NCBI GenBank assembly: GCA_038501625.1 | Contig: JAZAYU010000002.1 | Coordinates: 16,110,053 to 16,174,052 of the forward strand | DNA: 64,000 nt | Direction of reading: 5' to 3' | From: Corbicula japonica | Lineage: Eukaryota; Mollusca; Bivalvia; Venerida; Cyrenidae | Part shown: positions 36,600 to 50,264 of the stretch, in pieces | How positions within the stretch are numbered: position 1 is the first letter of the stretch | How the letters are laid out: every line of letters begins with the position of its first letter | The notes under the pieces: generated by a model | Database searches by the model: none | What the model saw: only the letters and a program-made list of their open reading frames with translations | Told to the model about the DNA's origin: nothing | Position numbers and translations under genes: made by a program

Positions 36600-38105
36600 A
36601 ATTTTAAAACACAACTTATGTTGGGCTTGGGTAGGTTCAGAAGAAACTTTACTTCAAAAAGTGTACCATTTATTAAAACAATGAAAAGAGATAAGTTAAA
36701 TCATATACGTACATACGAGTATACTCAGCAAATAAAGAAACCTTACGCTTTTTACTTTTGAATACCTAAGAGATGCACAAAAACCTATAATTTGAACTTT
36801 GAAATTTGCTGTGTTCAATTTCATTTTTGTTTAGCATATTACATTTTATTTGAAAACCGCAAAATATAAAGCCCTATGACTTTTATTTTCTGTTTTTCAG
36901 CCAAGTTGCAGTGTGAGATCTTATTTTACGTCCACTCCTACAATTAAAGGACCATTTCTGCCTAGTATTTTGGGGATTTTGGGGAAATAACCATAAAGTT
37001 TCCTACATGCTTTCGGAAACCACTGACATTAAATGACTGAAATTAGAAGAATGTTCTCTACGGATAATTTTACATTTTATGATCGGCGAAGTTAGAACAT
37101 TTGTTTAGTGTAGCAGACAATTTACAACAAGAACACGGGGCCCATCAGTCTTCTTTTCTGTGTATATGTCTGTGTACCTGATACATGTATTTATCTTCCA
37201 TCACGTTTGGATGTTACCTTTCCTTGTTAAGAATTAAAGTTACGTTTGTAAACAAATGCAGTATGTGATACTTTGTAATGTAAAAAAAAAGTCAAGAACA
37301 TCAGTAAAAAACAGGTATTTTCCATATATCAGATCAATCCTAGTGTTGAATATAAAAAATATTACCTGTTTCCAAACAAAAATATCTTAATCCACAAAAA
37401 ACTTAATAATTAACCCCCAAATTTATCAAAAACTTCCTTGACATGTAGTTCACTTCCTGTGACCGTTAACCCCACAGTGTGCAAATTTGCCGTACTAATT
37501 CATGACCTCTAGTTTATTGAATGGATAAAATTTTTTTTGAGAAATATATTTCTAATAAAACCCCCAATAATGAACGATTTGTTTTCTTTTGAACTAATTA
37601 TTTTATAAACTTATTATAAGATTACACTGATAAGAGTTTTATTTTCTGTTGTTTTGTAGGTCTTTCCTATGAAAATAGCCTGACAGACCCTATAGCTATA
37701 GCTGTATTGTGAATTTAAATCACCTGTAGTCATAATTGACTGCTTAATTATAAACCTATATCATGACAAACAAGAGATTGTATCACTGCAATGATATGAC
37801 TTTTGTCTTGTTTTAAGTATCAACTTTTGCTAAAGGAATTGCCTCGAAGTTCCTAATCTGCAGTGAAGTTTTACATTTCCAATATGTAAATGACCTAAGC
37901 GACCCAGTTTCAAAGCGAGGCACGATGACATGGTAAAATGGCAGAACCCATGAAATTCATTACCCCACCTAAAATAAATGATCTTTTCTGACAGTATTCA
38001 GTTTGCAATCATTAAATTGCATTCAAGAGGTAAGTGGTTTAACTTAAGCAATTATTTTGTAAGAATATAATTATATAGACAGTTTTTGCAATTTAAAAAT
38101 AAAGT
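36600..38105. other. No gene recognised between the D8C exons and the inverted duplication
   Basis: I looked here for a phase-0 exon continuing the Ig-like domain. Acceptor-like sites near 36,902 and 37,660 lead to early stops. Confidence 0.5.
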
Positions 38106-38189
38106 GTACGAGTAGTATGTGTGTGAGAGCGAGGTGTTTTCAAGAGCCGGAGCCATGAGCAAGAGCAAGGATTATGACGTAATAGTTAA

Positions 38190-38600
38190 TCCTCTTAATC
38201 CGTTTCAAGTGATTGTTAAGAGGATTAAGTCAATAATTAAGTAATAGTTAATCCTGTCTGGTATGATTAATCCTTGTCAAGTGGATTTTGACACTAATTA
38301 AGTGGATAGTTAATCCTGTCTGGTATGATTGTTTAATTAATTCAATAATTAAGTAAAAGTTAATCCGGTTTGGTATGATTTATCCCAATAATTCAGTGGA
38401 TATTTAATCCTGTCTGGTATGATTGTTTGATTGATGCAATAATTAAGTAATTGTAAATCCGGTCTGGTATGATTAATCTCAATAATTAAGTGGATTGTTA
38501 ATCCTGTCTGGTATGATTGTTTGATTGACGCAATAATTAAGTAATAGTAAATCCGGTCTGGTATGATAAATCCCTGTAAATTGTTTTTAAAGTCGATTGC
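38190..38600. repeat. Minisatellite, TAATCCTGTCTGGTATGATT units (left arm)
   Basis: Units alternate TAATCCTGTCTGGTATGATT and AAATCCGGTCTGGTATGATT with CAATAATTAAGTAA spacers, about 45-50 bases each. The reading frame across it is a repeat artefact. Confidence 0.9.
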
Positions 38601-38726
38601 CAAAACAAATTACTCTGCAAACAAATGGGTCGGGAATGAATGGGGGATTAATTGTAGTATACCATTTTTTTTCGCGGGCGAGAAAATAGAATCATTATAA
38701 TTGTATACAGTCAACTACTCGTCACA

Positions 38727-39095
38727 ATGGACGCCATAGCAGCACCACGCTTTAACGGATTCTAGAGGAGATTAGTTAGTGCGCTGGAGTTTTCGCTGAA
38801 GGTGCGTTATGCCAAAGCGATAATCGATAATTTGGATACAGTGGCGCGATCAGTGTGTATCGGGTGCAAGTACGGTTCATTGCCACAGCGTGATCATTCG
38901 TGCCTGAAATTAAATCAAAAGGATAAACTTCGCGGTAACTTTGAAGAACTGTTAACGAGTATAGACTAAACGTCATTCGCATCAGTTTATACCATTCATT
39001 CATCAAAAACTGGACTTTCGCTTTTTGATGATAATCACTACATTTTCGATAACAAGGTGTCGACCTTAGCATACGGGCATTTTAAACTCAAATAG
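38727..39095 (+). pseudogene. Cys/His-motif protein pseudogene, left arm (two stops)
   Basis: The frame starts with ATG and begins MDAIAAPRFNGF. It is broken by an in-frame TAG at 38,763 and continues RRLVSALEFSLKVRYAKAII. It then carries a Cys-x2-Cys-x9-His-x2-Cys motif (CIGCKYG..RDHSCL) and stops at 39,093. A second stop, TAA at 38,967 (CAA in the right arm), occurs only here. From memory, similar CxGC..HxCL stretches occur in uncharacterised bivalve proteins. Function is unknown; the motif could bind zinc. Confidence 0.5.
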
Positions 39096-39099
39096 GTTA

Positions 39100-41515
39100 A
39101 ACCATTGTGTCTTTACATTTATTTCCAACATATTTCGTATTTGTAGACTCTGTGTTTACCAATTATGACAAAACTGCAACATTGGGATGAAATAAAATAC
39201 TAGTGATATTTTCCAATTGTTCTTAAAGAAATATGTTTTACTTTGCATGCATATTCAAACGTATGCCAAAGCCCCCATTAAAGTGCTCGCAAATGATATG
39301 TGTTAATCATATTTATTTATTCATTTATAACTTTTTATTTATTTATTTATTTATTTTGTTATTTATTTAATATGCTTTAAATGTGTCATTTTGCTGATTC
39401 TTGAAAATGTTTTTTTGAAATTTGAATTTTGTGAAAATGTGTCTATTTATATAAAAACATGCTCTCCTCTTCTTCTTGATTGTGTGAGGAGGCTGTGTCT
39501 TTTGAATGTTACAATTCCTGATATTCATATTTTACTTTTTTAACGTTAAGTTACATTATTTCGTCCGTTTGAAATGCAAAGGATTATCACAAAAAAATTA
39601 TTGAAATCTGTTATTTATGACTGTATATTATTGCAATTCTTTGAAATGAAAAATGATTTCACTTGTTGTTGTTTTTATTGCTCTACTTCAACTTTTTTGC
39701 GCAAAGATCAATAAAAACCGTAATATTATTTACAATACAGATAAATATGCTGTTATGGTCATGGCGACATAAAGATTAACAGTGTAGCTTTACTAGCTTA
39801 CGCCTTAACATAAAAATAGGAAACGACTTACGCCACTAATTAAGTAAGCAAATGAGTTTAGTGCATAAAAGATGTAAATGCATAGAAATCACAAATAGTA
39901 GTACACTTACAAATAGTAGTACACTTACAATTATGTTCTTTAAATAATATCGACAGTATAAGAGCTTAAACTTTTAAAATAAAGTCTGACCATGTTTAAG
40001 TATCTGTATTGTTATATGATAAGAGCTCAATCTTTTAAAAGAAACTCTTGCTTTAAGTATCTCTATTGTTATATAATATGTTTAAGGTCTATTAACTTTG
40101 AATTCCATGATTATTCCCAATATATCTCTATAATAAAGTATGTTTTAAGCGTATCAGACTAAGCGAAAATATTTCAAGATATTTCCATCGAAATATCCCT
40201 AAATCATTCAGTTTCTCTGTGTTTCTGTGATTATTAATTCTATAAATTTCTACATATTGGTTCTTCTAAAATAGCATTGATTTGCAAACCACTTTTGTTT
40301 ATTTTGAAATTGTTAACATATCGGCAAATAGTGAAATTCATCTCCATGACATTGTCCAATGATGGTATTATGACACGGATTGTTCAGCGGGAATATGCCG
40401 ATCATTGACCACAAGATTAACTATTATTATTAAGAGAGATAAAGTTGAACTCACAAAGTATGTGCTAAATACTGTACAATATAAACATAACAAAGCGCCT
40501 AAACCATCTTTTATTAAGATTTAAATTTAAAATACATTAAACAATAATTAATAGCTATATAAAATGTATGTTACTCGGCTCAAGCTATAGACAACACATT
40601 GTTATTACAATAATGTTTTTCAACAATTTCTTACTTCATAAAACTTTTATTTTACCGATCTGGTAAAGGCCAGCAAAAATATGGCAGTGTATCATAAATT
40701 AAACCAATGATAATTGCAATACCTAAATGAAATCTTCTTGAACTTTTGTTCGTATATTTTAACAGAACAACGCATATTGCAATATTTAGTTGCATAACTA
40801 TATTATTAGTAGTCAGAGGTGATACAAAGATGTGAATTATCATAGACTAAACCAAAACAAACCAAACCATTTTTGCAATCATTAAGGTATCGCAAACATT
40901 GCAAATGGCGAAAACAGGCTAAAATTTCAAAAAATGAATTTTGGGGGAAACACTTATTGCCATCTAGATTTTAGTAAATAAATGTATTTATCTATGGAAG
41001 TAGTAAATGTGTGCAAGCTCAGTTTAGTCTAATTCATGTTCTAATTACCAAGCACATACTAAAACAAAAGAAAAACCGTATGCATGAGAACTCTGAAATT
41101 CATGAACAATATACCAAAGCAACTCATACCTGAAATAAGTATATGCTGGTCTACAATATTTAGTGCCAATTCTTCAAAATAATGTTAGGGTTTTCATGAA
41201 ATTTAAAGAAATCTTACTTCGTGGTTCAAAGTGAAAGTAAAAAAATATAATCTTGATTCCTGAAATCAATGGGAGACACATACTAAAAGCAAATTTCTTA
41301 AACATAAAATTAAAAAAGAGTAATGAAAACATAAATCTAAAGCTATACTCAGTGTGTGCTGAAAAAAACAACAACAGCCATATCCAAAAATTAATATACT
41401 AGTTTTGACCATAATTAACAAGAAAATAAAAATAAGATGAAAAATATATGAAAGACATATAAAAAATCATGAAATAAATACAAAAGTTATAATTTGAAAG
41501 AAAATATGAGCGATA
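39100..41515. other. Left arm interior; no gene recognised
   Basis: It contains an ATTT-rich run near 39,315-39,370, a dispersed GGAGGCTGTGTCTTTTGAAT fragment near 39,487, a doubled CAAATAGTAGTACACTTA, and a small direct repeat (AAGTATCTGTATTGTTATAT) near 40,000 and 40,060. The right arm holds the mirror image (54,650-57,055). Confidence 0.6.
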
Positions 41516-41518
41516 AAA

Positions 41519-42058
41519 TAAGAATTTAATACCAAAATAACAATGATAATAGTTTAAAGAAATTTAAGTATTAAATACATAGGAAACTAACCCACATTAA
41601 GAGTTAGAATCATAAGGCTACGATTACATGTAAACTGAATATAAATTCGCATGCAAGAAGAGAAAAAAATGAAGTAAGGTCGATATTTTAAACTTAAAAT
41701 GCTTTTGAGAAAGTATTATATAATTCTCTAGCTGGGCAGAAACTAATGTAAAAACGTATAATTGATATACACACGTACTGGCAGTCTTTGTGATTGTTAA
41801 ATGTTGTTGTGATAAAGATAAGAATTTAATACCAAAATAACAATGATATCAGTTTAAAGAAATTTAAGTATTAAATACATAGGAATCTAAACCACATTAA
41901 GAGTTAGAATCATAAGGCTACGATAACATGTAAACTGAATATAAATTTGCATGCAAGAAGAGAAAAAATGAAGTAGTGTCAATTTTTTTAATTTGAAATG
42001 CTTTTGAGAAAGTATAATATAATTCTCTAGCTGGACAGAAACTAATGTAAAAACGTAC
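41519..42058. repeat. Pair of ~240-base direct repeats, 300-base offset (left arm)
   Basis: Segments starting AAGAATTTAATACCAAAATA at about 41,519 and 41,819 match with a few percent divergence, each ending at AATGTAAAAACGTA. Confidence 0.9.
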
Positions 42059-42469
42059 GCAAACATATGTTTCAGACACATTTGAGCAAATAACCTTTAA
42101 ATTTCAGACATATTCGGCTTTCCTTATTGAACAAAAAATCAATTTGAAAACAACAATTCAATAATTTGATGCCCACACTGGAAATAAACCCCGTACGGCG
42201 ACAGTGCCTATCCACATAATGTTGTACACCCTACCGATTGAGCAAGTCGATGATAACCCTGATAAAGTGATCGACATTATGTTACACGGTAACCGATTAC
42301 AAGTTCTGACATACGTGAAGTTTCGATTATAGATAGTTTGATTAAATTTGTTTATGTTGCATACACTTGCGCAAATACTTTTTCTGGAGTTTACAATAAA
42401 CATTTCCTAATTGGTGAGAAGTGGAGTATATGTCGATGATAGACAACAATACAAATCCCATTTCTTTCA

Positions 42470-43940
42470 AGGATTAGGATTAAAAGCACACTTTACACCT
42501 GTTTGATAATGTGAAAGACGCAATTAAATAAAAGAAAAGTTTATTTAAAAGCCAATATGAATATTAAAATTATAAAATATTTTCAATGTGTGTTCTTTAG
42601 CAGTATATAAGAATCCATATGATTGCTGTAAATAACGTGACCTGATAAATGACCAGAGTAGCATAATATTATGTAATTCATTGATCAAGATTAATGACAA
42701 AACTGGTGTATATTAAAATATGTGAAAAACGTACTGAAAACGAATAATCTACGACACAATATTTGTCAGTGTATATTCATTAACGATTCGCGAATCACTT
42801 TGAATGCATCACTCATCTGGGCTACTTTTGTTGTAAGAACGAACAGATCTGGCCGTTCTGGATTAATGTAAATTTGATTTTAACCAAGACATAAGCTATA
42901 GAGAACCTAAAGAATAAACATCACATTAGTAGACAACTTTGAAAAAAACATAAGCGTTTATGATGCCCGGGATTAAAGAGATGCAAATAAGATATGTTGC
43001 TAAATACCAACTACATGTATTGAATTATTTTTATTTCGCAAATTCTGTTTTCAAATCATTTAGAATTAATTTGTCTTTTACTGTTTGTGTTTATTATTTA
43101 TTTCAGTTTTGTTTGTTTTGTTTTTTAATTTTTAATGTATTTATTATTTATTTGATATTTTTTTCACTTATTAATATTTTTGTTTTACCAGAAAACAATT
43201 ACTTCATTAGAATGATCCCAAAATGTAAGATAGTGACAATAGATGAAACGGGAACGGATCGGACGCAATAAGTATGAATACATTTCAGAATAAACTTTTC
43301 TGAAAGTTCTTTTTAAACAAATATTTGTTGGTTTAATAAAGTATCATCCTAAAGTATCATCTTCATTTACGTATGATAAAGAAATCCAACAGAATATAAC
43401 GAAGACAAAGGAGTGTTATCCCTTTTTTGCATTGATCATGATTAAAAGGCACACCTATTTACGTGTGCGGATTATGTTTTGAAAGAAAATATTAGCGTAT
43501 CTGTCACAAATGTTTATAATTCCTACTGCAAATGTTTTGCATTGACAAAATTGTGTCTTGAAATCATTGTTCTTAAAAAATATGAATGCCGAAATAAATT
43601 ATGGTTCAAATAAAGTAATACTTTGATAAGTAAATATGTAAAAAAAAAAGGAATACGAGATAGAACATCGAATATTCTTGTTAAGTGTTTACTTCTATTG
43701 AAAGAACAACCCATTGTTATTTAGTCAAATTTAAATATCACAGTTCATAACAAAATTCATATTTGTTAGTATCCATTTTTAAAAGGGAAAAACGTAATGA
43801 AAACGAATAATCTATTCAGAAACTAAAAAGGTTAAATTTTGTTCATTCTATATTCTTTAACGATTCCCGAATCACTCTGAATGCACTAATCATCTTAGCT
43901 GCTTTAGTAGTTACAATTACGGACAGATCTAGACTTATTG
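42470..43940. repeat. Old, degraded ~1-kb direct duplication (left arm)
   Basis: GATTAGGATTAAAAGCACAC at 42,472 pairs with GATCATGATTAAAAGGCACA at 43,433. GAAAACGAATAATCTA and ACGATTCGCGAATCACTTTG near 42,736-42,800 pair with the same blocks near 43,798-43,880. The mirror lies at about 52,225-53,695. Confidence 0.65.
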
Positions 43941-45018
43941 AAGAAATGCAGTATTGAGTTATTTATAAAATATATAGAACATAGAGTAAAATCACTCATG
44001 GTAAAATGGAAAAAATATTCATGTTCTATAAATCGAAAGATTATTGAAAAAGTCAAAACGTTCGAACGAAAATAATGTAAATGAAATAAATGAGATAGGA
44101 ATGGCGGACACACGAACTGTACACGAATATGGTAGTTCATCAACTTAGAATGTTATTGCCGTCTGTAACCGCTAATAAAGCCTAGCCTATTAAGGTCGTT
44201 TACATGGGTGAATTTCTTTCATATGATTGAGAGATTTCAGTGTAAAGCACATTTCGGCATAGTTCTTTCTAGATGTCTACAACTTATCTCAATAATCTCA
44301 TACGAGTTTATAAGGCAAACAACATCAAACTGAAGTTGAAGTATATAAACAAGAATTATGATTAACTTGGACTAAATAATAGAAATACCTATACACCAAT
44401 AAAGGTATGCTTAATTGAATGGAAAAAGTTACCAAGACGAATGTTTTTCAGTGAAACTTAAACAGACGAGAATCAATCATCTTTCCATAAAGTTTACACA
44501 ATTTATTGAACAATAATATTTATCGTTAGCCGCTATCTGAGTAACATGTATAATTATGTAATGGTTGCAGAAGAAAACCTCGACAAATCCCGTAATGTTG
44601 AAAACCCATGCCTACTGCATTGACTTCATTTTTCAGATTTCATTTTTCATATATACCTTTATACATGTATATCCTGTTATGAATTTCATTAACCATAGAC
44701 CTGTGCGGGGCGAGTGTAAACAAATACCTGTCTTCGTAACGAAACGGCTCGCGGTTTAATGCGTCAGCTAACATTGATTATACAACTAACGATTGCGTGT
44801 ACTTGCTGCTAACTGTTCAGTCTGGTCACATTAGTGGATAAAACACCTTGTGTTTTTAGTTTCTTTCTGACACAAACTCCCAGTGGCAATTTGTTTCGCC
44901 ACTAACCGTTCCAATGCGGTAACCCCGGTGGTTCTCTTTTTTTTGTTTGGTGAAATATGCATATCTACATTTAAAAGACACAGGCTCACCACACAGCCAA
45001 CAAAAAGAGAAAGAGAGA

Positions 45019-45240
45019 GCATGGTAAATAAAATGATCAGCTTCAAAACAGACACCACACACAATTAACAAAAATGGGATCCCGTGTGCGGGGGAGAGCA
45101 TGGTAAATAAAATGATCGGCTTCAAAACAGACACCACATTCAATTAGCAAAAATGAGAACACATGTGCGGGAGAAAGGTTAATAAAATGATCTGCTTCAA
45201 AACACACTCCACACACAATTAACAAAACTGAGAACCCGTG
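45019..45240. repeat. ~80-base tandem repeat, three units (left arm)
   Basis: Units read GGTAAATAAAATGATCRGCTTCAAAACAG...CACCACACACAATTAACAAAAATG. They are framed by GCGGTAACCCC and TGGGGTTACCGC. Confidence 0.85.
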
Positions 45241-45317
45241 GGGTTACCGCCTTGGAACTATCAGCGGCAAAACAAACTGCATATAAACTTTTGATATTGG
45301 AAAATAACTTGATTGAT

Positions 45318-45920
45318 TTTTTCGGCGTTAGCTGCCTAAGCTGCCTTTTAAATCTAGCTTTTCAATCGATAACTAGTTGTAAACTATAAGTGTTTGTGTT
45401 TATTTTGCTATTGGAAAATCAAATAAACTATCTCGTTGGTGTCTATTGCACAAGAAAGGCATATAGCGGGGCAGTGGTTAATGATTGTCGGAACTATTTC
45501 TACACAATGACGTAGATCCAAACTATTTTGGTGAGGCTCAACATAAACAATTCGTTATTCAGTTAGACAATTCAAAATTGAATAAGATCTATTACAAGAT
45601 TGATGTTTTAAACATTTTACTAAACTCCCCAGAGTAGAAACTTCTCTACGTAGGTAAGTAATAATTAACTCCTAATGCATTTGCGGTAAAACGTTTTGTG
45701 CCGAAGTTTCGTGGTTGTGCCGATAAGTCGCTCGCTTTGCACGCGAATGCCTCTGGTTCGGATGTCCTGTACTACGCGGATTTATTTTTATTTCCACGAA
45801 ATCAATTACAAATTGAACGTCATATTTACGTAACATTGGTGGCGTCTCCTTCATGACGCTATAAACTATCAACGCCGTTTATCTTCTTTTAAAAGGGATT
45901 TCTTGTTTAATCTTCTTCAT
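45318..45920 (+). repeat. Composite dispersed repeat with tRNA-Ala-like insert (left arm)
   Basis: It matches 12,935-13,885 at its ends. Between them, 45,704-45,770 is tRNA-like: a TCGC/GCGA stem with loop TTTGCAC (anticodon TGC, Ala) and box B-like GGTTCGGATGTC. Acceptor pairing is poor, so it is a SINE head rather than a gene. The right-arm copy is at 50,265-50,850. Confidence 0.55.
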
Positions 45921-46559
45921 TCAACTATTTTACTTATTAATTAAAAAAGTTGCTTTTTCAAGACTGAAAATACCTTCTGGATAATTCTTCATATCGTCAC
46001 TTTGACCTATTAGTAAGCATATTCCTGATAGAAAATTCTAATTAGTATGCTTTTAAAAAGGAACAATATTTCAATTTCTTTCTTATTTTCATGTTTTTAT
46101 TCTATATAAACAAATAATGCATAAACTTTCACCTTGAATGATGCCAACATCGAGAGACACAGTTGGTGTAAAAAATAATAATCTCCCCTATATAAACTTA
46201 AGTAAACGTGATATATATTGTCACGAATCTTCAGATTTTTTTTTTAATTTTCTTAATTTATGATTTAATTTAATGCTATTGTGAGTAAGTGTAGTTTTAT
46301 ATAAAAGCACGAGTTGACATGAACTGTCATGTAATGCAATACTATTAATCTAGTTCAGAAAAAAACTGTTATTAAAGGAGCCTCAGAAGAGATTAATAAA
46401 ACATTTCCAAGACGAGTTTTATACTTTTTGACAACGAGTGTAGAATGTTTTTGTCACACGCTTCAAAATAAAATAAAGGTCAGAACAAAACCGGGTCAAA
46501 AACCCAGGTCAAATCTGCTCGGGTTAAAGCATACACCAGTCGTATAGTACATTTTTGTG

Positions 46560-47240
46560 TCGCCCTTTCGAAGAAAAGGCGATTCATAGGGTTCGGTTTG
46601 TCCGTCCGTCGGTCCGGCGGTCCGTCCGTCACGAAAACTTAACGTTGGCTATGACTTTGCCATTTCTTAATATTTTTTCATCAAACTTTCAAATTATATT
46701 GCTTAGGACAACATGCTCCTGATGATACCAAATTCTTAAGGTCAATGTCACATTTGATGGAGTTATGCCCCTTTTGGTACTTGGATTTTCACACGAAAAC
46801 TAATCGTTAGCTATAACATTGCCATTTCTCATTATTTCTTCTTCAAACTTTAAAATTATATTGCTTATGACAACACACTCATAATGATACCAAATTCTTT
46901 AGGTCAAGGTAATACTTGATGCAGTAATTCCCCCATTTGTACTTTGATTTTGACACGACAACTTAACGTTGGCTATAACTTTGCCATTTCTGTGTATTTC
47001 TTCATTTCAAACTTCCAAAGAATATTGCTTATGACAACTTGCTTATGATGATGTTAGATTCTTTAGGTCAAGATAACATTTGATGAAGTTATTCCCCTTT
47101 TTGTACTTGGATTTTTATACCAAAAACTTTACGTTGGCTATTACTTCTTATAATTTCTTAATATGTCCGTATTCAAATTTCAAATTATATTGCTCATGAC
47201 ATTACTCTCATGATGATGCCAAAATAGATCAAATTAGAAT
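46560..47240 (+). repeat. Tandem repeat, ~165-180-base unit, four copies
   Basis: It opens with a GTCCGTCCGTCGGTCCGGCG run. Each unit has ACTTAACGTTGGCTATGACT, TTTGCCATTTCT, ATATTGCTTATGACAAC and GATGATACCAAATTCTT with TGGAGTTATGCCCCTTTTGG. Confidence 0.85.
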
Positions 47241-47527
47241 TATCTTCATTTTTTACCTCCATTTTTATTCCCACTAAGTACCAGAGGGTTCCTTGAAAAA
47301 AGTTTATGCATCCAGATTTTTATCAGTTACTTCAACTGTCTTTAAATCTTGTTGGTTAGCGAAACGAAAGTACATAAGGAATAAAAAGTAACCAGCCAAA
47401 CAGTCAAAAGAAAGAACGCTAGGTTATAATGTTACATGTGTGTTAGACAAAAAAGTAATGGCTATATAATACTGAAAATAAGGCTGAGCATATAAAAACT
47501 ATGTTTAATAGTTTCTCTTTTAGCTAT

Positions 47528-47735
47528 TCATGGACAATATTGGAAATGCATATTACTGCCCACGCCGCCTAGCCCAGGTTTGAGTGCAAATCAATGTTTA
47601 CACCAATAAACAGTACAATGTAGACCATCCCAAACGATGGTTTGCATATGGCGGAACTTTCAATGGGGTATTTTCAGAGTAATACCATTCCATATTCAGC
47701 GGCGTATGGTTCCCAGATAAAAGAATGGGTTTGCC
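47528..47735 (+). repeat. Dispersed repeat R2 (spacer, forward)
   Basis: Carries CATATTACTGCCCACGCCGC, TTTACACCAATAAACAGTAC and AATACCATTCCATATTCAGC. Confidence 0.8.
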
Positions 47736-49064
47736 CTAAACGAGAAAACAATGGGTGGAACTAAACAGAATAAAATTTTGACAGGAGATCTTAGAATATA
47801 AACCCTGCATATCACAAACAACGCCAAAGGCAAAATTTAAAAAGCAGAAAGTACTAGTATATCCTTGGGGGTGATTGAACAATATCCAAATCTATATTGG
47901 CTGGGAAATTGAAAACACCCATCTCGAAACTGGCCGATATATGAAAACAAAGGTAATTTCCAGAAGTAATTTTGAAAGCAACCGAAGACGACACATATTA
48001 ACATATTGCAGGCTTGATTTGATTGAGCTTGTTCATTGAAAGTAATGAAAATGCTTTCTCCCAGCGTAGCCAGGTGTTGAGCGCTTCTCAATATTTACAC
48101 ATATATACGATATATACCTATGTATATTTTGTATGCAAACTGGTGTGCATAGCGCATACATTTGACATTTGTACCTCTCACACTTCTTCAATCACAGCTT
48201 TGAAACTGTGTTCATTTAATTGCCATCATGTTCTGAGGTTGATGTACAATGTACCAAACCCTACTCGTGGCCATTTGTTTTAACATTTTGGACTTCAAAT
48301 TTATAGCAAATGTTCACCGTCGAACGCCAGGATGGTCTGTAAAGTATGTTCCTTTTATGTGTATTTTGAACAAATGATGTCACTTTATGGACTTCGAATT
48401 TTATGGTTATTTTTGCATGCAATTTCATTTCTTACTATTGCTATAACAAATGGTATGAAATGAATGTCAGATATGTCACCTTTCTATATTTTTTTTATTT
48501 TTATGTTTTGGCACGCGTTATGCATCTTTTGACAGGTAAAGGAAAATATGGTTTGGAGTTTGAATAAATACGCACTTAAAGCATACATATCTAACGCACT
48601 TTGTAGATATTGTGATTGACAATCATTAAGAGTCATACAAATAAACACAACTGGACATTGCTCATGAATAAACTACTTCATTTAGGACGCTTATGTCGAA
48701 AGAAGTAATGAAGAAGTAAGCATACTTAACACAAGTAGGCGCCGTTGGCGATGCGGTTATAAGATGCAATTACACTTTATACACATGTTAAAATGTTAAG
48801 AAGAAGGCTTAGAAAATTTTACGAATTAAAGATACATATATAGAAGTTACAAAATGCTATGTTGCGGCTTTATTAACTGTAGATAAAAAAAAGTGGCACA
48901 TGCATATCGGTGATGGCCAAAGCCAGATAACAAAGTCTTTCTACACAGCCACAGTTATGTCGTTTTATTTTGCAATGTTATTAGATTCTTATGTTTTATA
49001 TGTCAATGCGCTTTTGCATGCAGCATAATTGAGTGCATGGGTGGTTTGCAATTACTTCACCAAT

Positions 49065-49215
49065 ACTCATACCATCGTTTGGGATGGATCAAAATTGTAC
49101 TGTTTATTGGTGTAAATATTGAGTTGCGCTCAACCCGTGGCTAGGCGGCGTGGGCAGTAATATGCTATCCCATTACTGCCCATGAACAGGCTCAATCAAA
49201 CCGAGCCTGCAGTAT
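49065..49215 (-). repeat. Dispersed repeat R2 (spacer, inverted)
   Basis: Reverse-complement copy: ACCATCGTTTGGGATGGATC, GTACTGTTTATTGGTGTAAA, GGCTAGGCGGCGTGGGCAGT. Confidence 0.8.
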
Positions 49216-50264
49216 TTTCATATTTGTCGTGTTCGGTGGCTTTCAAAGTTCCCTTTTCATCTATCGTAATTGTTAATTTGAGAACCTATAGGGACAAGTG
49301 TGAGGTAAGTGCACCCTAGAACCTGCACTAAATTCCCAGTTGCATACTATTTTGCCACTGACGTTCTTAGGCGATAACATCATTTTCTTCTCTTCTTTCC
49401 GCTGCATGGGGAGGCTGTAAGTATGGCAATTTCTGACATGCTTATTTCACTTGTTTATCAAATAATACATAACACTTGGCGAACAAGATAAGCTGTGGGC
49501 TTACCGCTTTTGCTGCTGAGGTTTATAAACCAGGTTCTAAGGTACACCAACCTTACATTTACATAAGAATGATTGAACAAAAAAAAAACAATTACTGGTC
49601 TTCTTAGTGAATAAGTTCTAGCCCACCTACCAACTCAACAAGCTTGAAAAAAGTACACAAACAGACAAAAAGTAAAAAGCTAATGAACGGTAGGTACTCA
49701 ATGCCTAGAGCACCTGCAGTCCTTTCAGCAATAGCTCGGTGTCAGGAATAAAGGAAACTCTTACAGATCCAGCAACAACGTGTTTTTTTGCAATATTTTC
49801 CTATAAACCTTCATAAACTTCTGAACGCCTGCCACCGTCGTGTTAACAAATAATTAGGCAAAGCGATCAAGTTTGAAGATGGATAAAGGTAGATCTGGTT
49901 AGTCAGCCATGCATATTGTTTAGAAATAAAGTAATTTTTATGAAGCAATTTTTTCAAAGGTTTCAAGGAATCAAGCAGACAATACATTTATAAATGGAAG
50001 AAAACGCGGACGAAAAATAATCATAGAAAGATAATCAATCTATTCACAATGTTTTAATAACAGATCTATCTAATAAAAAGCGTAATTGAAGAGTCTAACA
50101 AAAAAACTACAATTGAATATCAAAAGGTGAAATATGCATATCAGGAATTGCCACATAAGTGACGATATGAAGAATTATGACTCAAGATCCAGAAGGTAAT
50201 TTTCTGTATTGAAAAAGAAACTATTTTTAAATCAATCAGTAAAATAGTTGAATGAAGAAGATTA

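Larger units (their letters stand above)
38106..46000 (+). repeat. Inverted duplication, left arm (~7.9 kb)
   Basis: It is the reverse complement of 50,159-58,050; paired positions sum to 96,156-96,172. It starts GTACGAGTAGTATGTGTGTG and ends ATATCGTCAC. Most sampled stretches differ at about one base in 50-150. The inner 250 bases differ far more. Confidence 0.97.
46001..50158. other. Spacer of the inverted duplication
   Basis: This 4,158-base non-duplicated centre has no gene. It holds a tandem repeat (46,560-47,240), two R2 copies in opposite orientation (47,528 and 49,065) and old fragments of the GGAGGCTG/CTAGAACC repeat (49,300-49,580). Bases 47,740-49,060 show nothing recognisable. 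Confidence 0.8.

Noticed and set aside
38190..38600. CRISPR-like regular repeats
   Set aside because: Units are contiguous degenerate minisatellite copies with no unique spacers, in a metazoan context.
42960..43271. 103-codon Phe/Tyr-rich frame (mirror 52,899-53,204)
   Set aside because: Low-complexity A/T sequence. The two arms even differ by an in-frame deletion without any sign of selection.
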